NCBI GenBank assembly: GCA_026874595.1
Contig: CM049320.1
Coordinates: 20,717,714-20,781,713 of the forward strand
Direction of reading: 5' to 3'
DNA: 64,000 nt
Source: Sipunculus nudus
Lineage: Eukaryota > Annelida > Sipuncula > Golfingiida > Sipunculidae
Shown here: positions 63,401 to 64,000 of the stretch, piece after piece
Numbering within the stretch: position 1 is the stretch's first letter
Layout of the letters: each line of letters opens with the position of its first letter
Position numbers and translations under genes: made by a program
The notes under the pieces: model-generated
Seen by the model: the letters and a program-made list of their open reading frames with translations, nothing else
The model's database searches: none
Told to the model about the DNA's origin: nothing

Positions 63401-63450
63401 GTGGAACAAAATGATCAAGCTCATACTGGTACGGATGAGGGAACAAGTGG
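35955..63450 (-). CDS. EXOSC10: EXOSC10/Rrp6 exosome 3'-5' exonuclease, 3' 17 exons
   Basis: Distributive 3'-5' exonuclease of the nuclear RNA exosome, used in 5.8S rRNA, snoRNA and nuclear RNA processing and decay. Seventeen exons join into 631 codons plus TGA with consistent phases. Numbering from the first full codon: an exonuclease domain (about 25-230) with the DEDD-Y set Asp62 and Glu64 (AIDLE), Asp120 ([10 protein letters not shown]), Tyr184 and Asp188 ([14 protein letters not shown]), plus [15 protein letters not shown]; an HRDC domain (about 235-330: [38 protein letters not shown]); then a low-complexity C-terminal part with Lys-rich [12 protein letters not shown] and an end like the exosome-binding lasso ([16 protein letters not shown]). 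The N-terminal PMC2NT region lies beyond the window. Confidence 0.95.
36149..36400 (+). repeat. ~50-bp tandem repeat in the last EXOSC10 intron
   Basis: About five copies of a unit containing ATATGATAAGGGAAAATTAC and TGAACCCTGGAAAGGTAAAA. The array starts about 90 bp from the last exon and does not include the splice site. Confidence 0.85.
36401..36724. other. Remainder of the last EXOSC10 intron
   Basis: AT-rich with nothing recognised. Confidence 0.5.
36725..36789 (-). CDS. EXOSC10: EXOSC10 exon 16 of window
   Basis: Acceptor TTTTTTATTGCAG, donor CGG|GTAAGA, phase 1 to 0. It encodes [20 protein letters not shown], a basic C-terminal segment. Confidence 0.9.
37115..37286 (-). CDS. EXOSC10: EXOSC10 exon 15 of window (basic region)
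   Basis: Acceptor TATTTTACAG, donor AAG|GTCAGT, 172 nt, phase 0 to 1. It encodes [17 protein letters not shown], a probable nuclear localisation signal, then [14 protein letters not shown], parallel to the human PYDYSQSDFKAF region. Confidence 0.92.
37287..39025. other. EXOSC10 intron, nothing recognised
   Basis: Several moderately GC-balanced stretches (37320-37500, 38130-38480, 38490-38740) look like decayed repeats, but no ends or protein homology were identified. Confidence 0.45.
39026..39105 (-). CDS. EXOSC10: EXOSC10 exon 14 of window
   Basis: Acceptor ATATATTACAG, donor CAG|GTAGGT, phase 1 to 0. It encodes [20 protein letters not shown], an acidic low-complexity linker with little conservation. 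Phase agreement with both neighbours supports it. Confidence 0.85.
39218..40007. mobile_element. Inverted-repeat element B, CCGTAAA termini, TA duplication
   Basis: The left end CCGTAAAAATCTCAACAGAA and the right end TTCTGTTGAGAACTTTACGG are inverted repeats with two mismatches. TA flanks both sides (39216-39217 and 40008-40009). It is 790 bp without coding sequence. It sits inside a TATTACAGTACTG-like AT-rich simple repeat, visible on both sides. Confidence 0.78.
40010..40490. other. AT-rich simple sequence and a (GT)n run
   Basis: ACTATATTA-type simple repeats at 40010-40190, then intron sequence. (TG)n lies at 40445-40463. Confidence 0.7.
40493..40655 (+). repeat. Dispersed ~155-bp repeat R8, copy 1
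   Basis: It shares TTCAGGGCATTTC, AGATTTTGGTGT(G/A)GATCTGGCACATGATCC and the ACTCACTT..TCCATGTGAA-to-GGGAATATGGCC tail with 58144-58295. Both copies are in EXOSC10 introns. Confidence 0.75.
40814..40880 (-). CDS. EXOSC10: EXOSC10 exon 13 of window
   Basis: Acceptor TATTTCCAG, donor ACAG|GTCAGT, phase 0 to 1. It encodes [20 protein letters not shown], corresponding to the human SNRWKLAQVQVQ region. Confidence 0.88.
40942..41121. mobile_element. MITE D, copy 1 (CAGT-AAACC termini, TA duplication)
   Basis: The left end CAGTAAAACCTCAAAATTAG and, from the right, CAGTCAAACCTTGCCTAATG are imperfect inverted repeats. TA flanks at 40940-40941 and 41122-41123. It is 180 bp, non-coding, and of Tigger-like type by ends and target. 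A second copy is at 60999-61451. Confidence 0.7.
41124..41587. other. EXOSC10 intron, nothing recognised
   Basis: AT-rich intronic sequence. Confidence 0.5.
41588..41966 (-). mobile_element. tRNA-derived SINE, copy 1
   Basis: On the minus strand it begins TCTAGGGGTAGAGCACAGGG, with an A-box-like TAGGGGTAGAGC (41964-41953) and a B-box-like GTTTGAATCTC (41925-41915), and ends at an A-run (41595-41590). The body is shared with 47930-48330 (GGTTTCAGAC, TTTGTGAGTGAAAC-like and GCTGAGATTCAAACTC on the plus strand). The DIRS element begins right at its head. Confidence 0.75.
42016..42171 (+). repeat. DIRS left inverted terminal repeat
   Basis: It matches the reverse complement of 46729-46884 with few differences (for example GGGCCTATTATCGCCC against GGGCCTATAATCGCCC). 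The outermost flanks beyond it differ at the two ends, as is normal for DIRS. Confidence 0.92.
42212..42321 (+). repeat. DIRS internal complementary region
   Basis: The first part (42212-42273) is the reverse complement of 41973-42035. The second (42274-42321, GTGTTTTATTACGTAAACAT...) is the reverse complement of 46860-46907 with no mismatch seen. Read together, it is the junction that would form if the two ends were joined in a circle. Confidence 0.9.
42383..43526 (-). pseudogene. DIRS tyrosine recombinase, frameshifted
   Basis: Four overlapping frames together cover one recombinase. An N-terminal core-binding part runs at 43526-43330 ([20 protein letters not shown]). A second segment at 43345-42974 ([29 protein letters not shown]) changes frame near 43050, just before the first catalytic Arg block. 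A third at 42909-42526 holds KAHDIRAL, the HxxR motif. The last at 42613-42383 has [15 protein letters not shown] with the likely nucleophilic Tyr. Frame changes lie near A-runs and at the 21-C run (42787-42807). Arg, HxxR and Tyr motifs survive, but no single frame encodes them. Confidence 0.85.
42787..42807 (+). repeat. 21-C homopolymer inside the recombinase
   Basis: It reads as a Gly run in the minus-strand recombinase frame, where no such run is expected. It could be a true expansion or an assembly length error. C- or G-runs also occur at 41967-41977 and about 43820-43830. Confidence 0.9.
43935..44195 (-). pseudogene. DIRS RNase H fragment
   Basis: It encodes ILELRF, then [20 protein letters not shown] and [17 protein letters not shown], the second half of the RNase H domain typical of DIRS and related elements. 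The first catalytic block (usually TDAS..GWGA) is absent, which fits a deletion just upstream. Confidence 0.85.
44194..46164 (-). pseudogene. DIRS gag-like ORF running into truncated reverse transcriptase
   Basis: A 656-codon frame begins [20 protein letters not shown]. The first ~500 residues are Pro/Ser/Arg-rich with no recognised domain, as in DIRS ORF1. From about 44643 it reads as the RT N-terminal part ([46 protein letters not shown]). After 44353 the frame leaves RT. The palm with its YxDD block is missing, and only 40-50 bp further on another frame resumes with an RT C-terminal piece ([20 protein letters not shown]). RT is therefore non-functional here. Confidence 0.85.
46296..46702 (-). 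pseudogene. Cys-rich short reading frames at the DIRS 5' end
   Basis: Two overlapping frames upstream of ORF1 encode Cys-rich peptides ([46 protein letters not shown]). The spacing suggests a small zinc-binding module, possibly the start of the gag-like protein separated from it by a frame change. I do not know its role. Confidence 0.5.
46729..46884 (-). repeat. DIRS right inverted terminal repeat
   Basis: Reverse complement of the left repeat. The 23-bp end beyond it (to 46907, TTATGTTTACGTAATAAAAC..) is unique to this side and is mirrored in the internal complementary region. Confidence 0.92.
46950..47051 (-). CDS. EXOSC10: EXOSC10 exon 12 of window
   Basis: Acceptor TTTTTACAG, donor CAG|GTACTG, 102 nt, phase 0. 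It encodes [20 protein letters not shown] then acidic residues, corresponding to the FLPSLGHRAPVSQAAKFDPS region of the human protein. The DIRS 5' end lies 42 bp beyond its donor. Confidence 0.9.
47052..47795. other. EXOSC10 intron, nothing recognised
   Basis: AT-rich intron. Confidence 0.5.
47796..47870 (-). CDS. EXOSC10: EXOSC10 exon 11 of window
   Basis: Acceptor GTAATTTCAG, donor AAG|GTTGGG, 75 nt, phase 0. It encodes [20 protein letters not shown] and NPFEK, parallel to the human AQKKAQNIMESFENPF. The donor GTTGGG is weak after the GT. Confidence 0.9.
47930..48330 (-). mobile_element. tRNA-derived SINE, copy 2
   Basis: On the minus strand it starts near TGGTTTAGTGTCAGAGCACA (A-box-like) with a B-box-like GTTTGAATCTC (48274-48264). 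It has the same body as copy 1 and ends in an A-run (T-run 47928-47942 on the plus strand). Confidence 0.75.
48631..48734 (-). CDS. EXOSC10: EXOSC10 exon 10 of window
   Basis: Acceptor AATTTTACAG, donor GTG|GTAAGT, phase 1 to 0. It encodes [20 protein letters not shown] and [15 protein letters not shown]. The region is weakly conserved but open and phase-consistent. Confidence 0.88.
48735..49922. other. EXOSC10 intron, nothing recognised
   Basis: AT-rich intron. Confidence 0.5.
49923..50058 (-). CDS. EXOSC10: EXOSC10 exon 9 of window
   Basis: Acceptor TCTTTTCCAG, donor CTG|GTAAGT, 136 nt, phase 0 to 1. It encodes [20 protein letters not shown] and [11 protein letters not shown], comparable with the human FGPHDCSHA segment after the HRDC domain. 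Confidence 0.9.
50497..52314. mobile_element. Inverted-repeat element C, CCRTAAATTTCCGC termini, TA duplication
   Basis: The left end CCATAAATTTCCGCATATAT and, from the right, CCGTAAATTTCCGCATACAC match for about 26 bp with few changes. TA flanks both sides (50495-50496 and 52315-52316). GTCGCACCC and AAGTCG motifs lie just inside the left end, as in element A. The interior has a ~300-bp tandem duplication (about 50870-51110 and 51170-51390, both with GTGTTATGAATA and GTTTCTGCTTATT-like phrases) and no transposase. Confidence 0.78.
52317..54043. other. EXOSC10 intron remainder, nothing firmly recognised
   Basis: AT-rich. The 53885-53975 stretch (ATATATAGGAAAATAAAGGA then GAAGCCCT) resembles the right end of the CAGGGCTTC element at 55192 and may be a fragment of that family. 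Confidence 0.45.
54044..54155 (-). CDS. EXOSC10: EXOSC10 exon 8 of window (HRDC end)
   Basis: Acceptor ATTTGTTACAG, donor AAG|GTCAGT, 112 nt, phase 2 to 0. It encodes [20 protein letters not shown] and [14 protein letters not shown], the conserved C-terminal part of the HRDC domain. Confidence 0.95.
54156..55044. other. EXOSC10 intron, nothing recognised
   Basis: AT-rich intron. Confidence 0.5.
55045..55095 (-). CDS. EXOSC10: EXOSC10 exon 7 of window (51 nt)
   Basis: Acceptor TTTTTTTCAG, donor AAG|GTGAGG, 51 nt, phase 2 at both ends. It encodes [16 protein letters not shown], the core HRDC motif (human YVLPNHMMLKIAEELP). It is short enough to be missed by gene finders. Confidence 0.95.
55192..56173. 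mobile_element. Possible hAT-like element with CAGGGCTTC/GAAGCCCTG ends
   Basis: CAGGGCTTC at 55192 and GAAGCCCTG at 56165-56173 are inverted. Flanks CTCTATT and CTGTATT are similar but offset by one base. Internal CCTATA/TATAGG phrases recur near both ends. No coding sequence. The short perfect repeat makes this tentative. Confidence 0.4.
56174..56650. other. EXOSC10 intron, nothing recognised
   Basis: No clear features. The 56200-56450 stretch is less AT-rich. Confidence 0.45.
56651..56799 (-). CDS. EXOSC10: EXOSC10 exon 6 of window (HRDC start)
   Basis: Acceptor ACATTTGCAG, donor AGG|GTGAGC, 149 nt, phase 0 to 2. It encodes [20 protein letters not shown] and [17 protein letters not shown], the linker and first HRDC helices. 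Confidence 0.95.
56800..58140. other. EXOSC10 intron, nothing recognised
   Basis: AT-rich intron with a small duplication of GGAGGTATGCC at about 57175-57200. Confidence 0.5.
58144..58295 (+). repeat. Dispersed ~155-bp repeat R8, copy 2
   Basis: Matches 40493-40655. It ends about 17 bp from the donor of EXOSC10 exon 5. Confidence 0.75.
58313..58469 (-). CDS. EXOSC10: EXOSC10 exon 5 of window (catalytic Tyr/Asp)
   Basis: Acceptor CTTTGTTTATAG, donor AAA|GTAAGT, 157 nt, phase 2 to 0. It encodes [20 protein letters not shown] and IYDQMKN, with Tyr184 and Asp188 of the DEDD-Y active site. Confidence 0.97.
58470..59495. other. EXOSC10 intron, nothing recognised
   Basis: AT-rich, with AGGAAAAAGT-type low-complexity phrases at 58880-58985. 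Confidence 0.5.
59496..59683 (-). CDS. EXOSC10: EXOSC10 exon 4 of window
   Basis: Acceptor ATCTATATAG, donor TTAG|GTATGA, 188 nt, phase 0 to 2. It encodes [29 protein letters not shown], and [18 protein letters not shown], with the third catalytic Asp (120). Confidence 0.97.
59684..60839. other. EXOSC10 intron with (TA)n and degenerate ~130-bp repeats
   Basis: (TA)n at about 60396-60429. GTGGGGTTCACA/ATGGGGTTCACA followed by CCAAAGATTTGACCT-like phrases recur at about 60380, 60600 and 60750, a decayed tandem structure. Confidence 0.55.
60840..60983 (-). CDS. EXOSC10: EXOSC10 exon 3 of window
   Basis: Acceptor TGGTTTTTCAG, donor AAG|GTAGGA, 144 nt, phase 0. It encodes [33 protein letters not shown] and FTDPSIVK, the beta-sheet core of the exonuclease domain. 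A MITE ends 16 bp upstream of the exon start. Confidence 0.97.
60999..61451. mobile_element. MITE D, copy 2, interrupted by a hAT-like MITE
   Basis: Ends CAGCGAAACCTAAAAATTAT and, from the right, CAGTAAAACTCATCTAATGA are imperfect inverted repeats. TA at 60997-60998 and 61452-61453. It matches copy 1 on both outer parts (GACCTCAAT, AGGTGAT; TAGTCATTAG) and is split by 61066-61336. Confidence 0.65.
61066..61336. mobile_element. hAT-like MITE nested in MITE D copy 2
   Basis: Ends CAGGGCTGGACATTAAC and, from the right, CAGGGCTCAACATTTAC. The interior has mirrored ACTTGCCC/TTTGCCC phrases. The flanking octamers AGGTGATG and CAGTGGTC are only partly alike, so the target duplication has decayed. 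Comparison with the uninterrupted copy at 40942 supports the insertion. Confidence 0.6.
61454..62339. other. EXOSC10 intron, nothing recognised
   Basis: AT-rich intron. Confidence 0.5.
62340..62645 (-). mobile_element. Probable diverged SINE, copy 3
   Basis: It shares the order CACCTGCAGGTCCTG, GCCTATTGCTTGATCATAA, AAACCCCCAAAGGCGCACTG..ATGAGTG and GGTGAAATTTGAACACATGAC with the SINEs at 41588 and 47930. It is too diverged for the A box to be clear. Confidence 0.5.
62730..62840 (-). CDS. EXOSC10: EXOSC10 exon 2 of window (catalytic Asp/Glu)
   Basis: Acceptor ATTCCTGAAG, donor GAG|GTAGGG, 111 nt, phase 0. It encodes [20 protein letters not shown] and [10 protein letters not shown], with the first two metal ligands Asp62 and Glu64 of the exonuclease. 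The acceptor has a modest pyrimidine tract but gives an exact join. Confidence 0.93.
62841..63368. other. EXOSC10 intron, nothing recognised
   Basis: AT-rich intron. Confidence 0.5.
63369..63450 (-). CDS. EXOSC10: EXOSC10 exon 1 of window
   Basis: Acceptor TTCTTTTCCAG, donor AAG|GTAATA, 82 nt, starting with one base of a split codon. It encodes [20 protein letters not shown], matching the FAHPYQYELNHF signature just before the exonuclease domain. Earlier exons must lie beyond the window. Confidence 0.95.
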
Positions 63451-64000
63451 CTGGAAAAGAACAAATGAAATATGTACTCAATTTTATAACTATGGGAACT
63501 GTTCTTCTTAAAAATATGTAATCTTCATGTATGAACACATGTGGATATGAATGTGGATAAGTTTGTGTTTGTCTCCATTTATACATTAATCACTTTGCTT
63601 TTAGGTCTTCACCTCTTCCAAAGGCACCCAGCACATCAACATTAAAACTTTACGGAGAGATTATAATAATTACTGCAGCTTACACAGTGATGAAAGGAAA
63701 GATAGGAAAGTTATATGAAAGGAAAGAACCTAACTGTGGTGTGTGCATGAGGTTAACTGGAGAAGGTTCAAGACACATGCAAGTACAGTGGCATACCACA
63801 ATATTGTACAGGATTTGGTATTTGATGGAGTATAAGCATTAATAAAACGTGCCTTGGTGCAAGGCTGAGAATTACACACCGGGGACCCAGGCTCTATACT
63901 CTGTCTTGAATATGACGTTGGTAACCTGGTAGCAAACTCTGCTCTAGGTTGACCAGAAGGAAAAAATAAACAAATCAATATGGCTTAGATGATGCCTAAA
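63451..64000. other. EXOSC10 intron, nothing recognised
   Basis: Upstream intron (transcript sense) to the window end, with no further exon seen. Confidence 0.5.

Overview
This is a window of an animal nuclear genome that is rich in introns and repeats. The two host genes look like lophotrochozoan (probably bivalve mollusc) orthologues of well-known human proteins. The non-coding part is a patchwork of AT-rich dispersed repeats, tRNA-derived SINEs, short inverted-repeat elements, a Tigger/pogo transposon and a DIRS retrotransposon. The mollusc assignment is an inference from this repeat landscape and was not tested.

Layout. Positions 1-7499 hold no exon I can support, only dispersed and tandem repeats; they are probably an intron, or the upstream part, of the plus-strand gene. 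From 7500 to 33519 (+) run the last 12 exons (559 codons plus stop) of a CDK11/PITSLRE cyclin-dependent kinase. Its 5' end lies before the window. All splice phases agree and the reading frame is open to a TAA at 33517-33519, followed by AATAAA at 34238. From 63450 down to 35955 (-) run the last 17 exons (631 codons plus stop) of EXOSC10/Rrp6, the nuclear exosome 3'-5' exonuclease. Its 5' end lies beyond 64000. The two genes converge tail to tail, about 2.4 kb from stop to stop.

Mobile DNA. A 2.75-kb Tigger/pogo element (17667-20415) with TA duplication carries a transposase broken by one frameshift. A roughly 4.9-kb DIRS-type tyrosine-recombinase retrotransposon (41973-46907) has inverted terminal repeats and an internal complementary region; its RT core is deleted and its recombinase frameshifted. 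Three elements with CCRTAAA termini and TA duplications (A, B, C), a pair of CAGT..AAACC MITEs, hAT-like short elements and three SINE copies fill the introns.

Most striking observation. In the CDK11 gene, tandem repeats repeatedly coincide with splice sites. A 46-bp minisatellite (about 44 copies) copies an exon end with its 5' splice site. A 17-bp array begins at the donor of another exon. A 34-bp array copies the end of a kinase-domain exon with its donor. A 21-bp duplication copies a 3' splice site. Four of the 11 introns in view are affected, and I saw no such case in the 16 EXOSC10 introns.

The genes act in different processes: CDK11 in transcription and pre-mRNA splicing control, EXOSC10 in nuclear RNA processing and decay. 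Apart from convergence and a possibly old linkage, nothing in the sequence ties them together.
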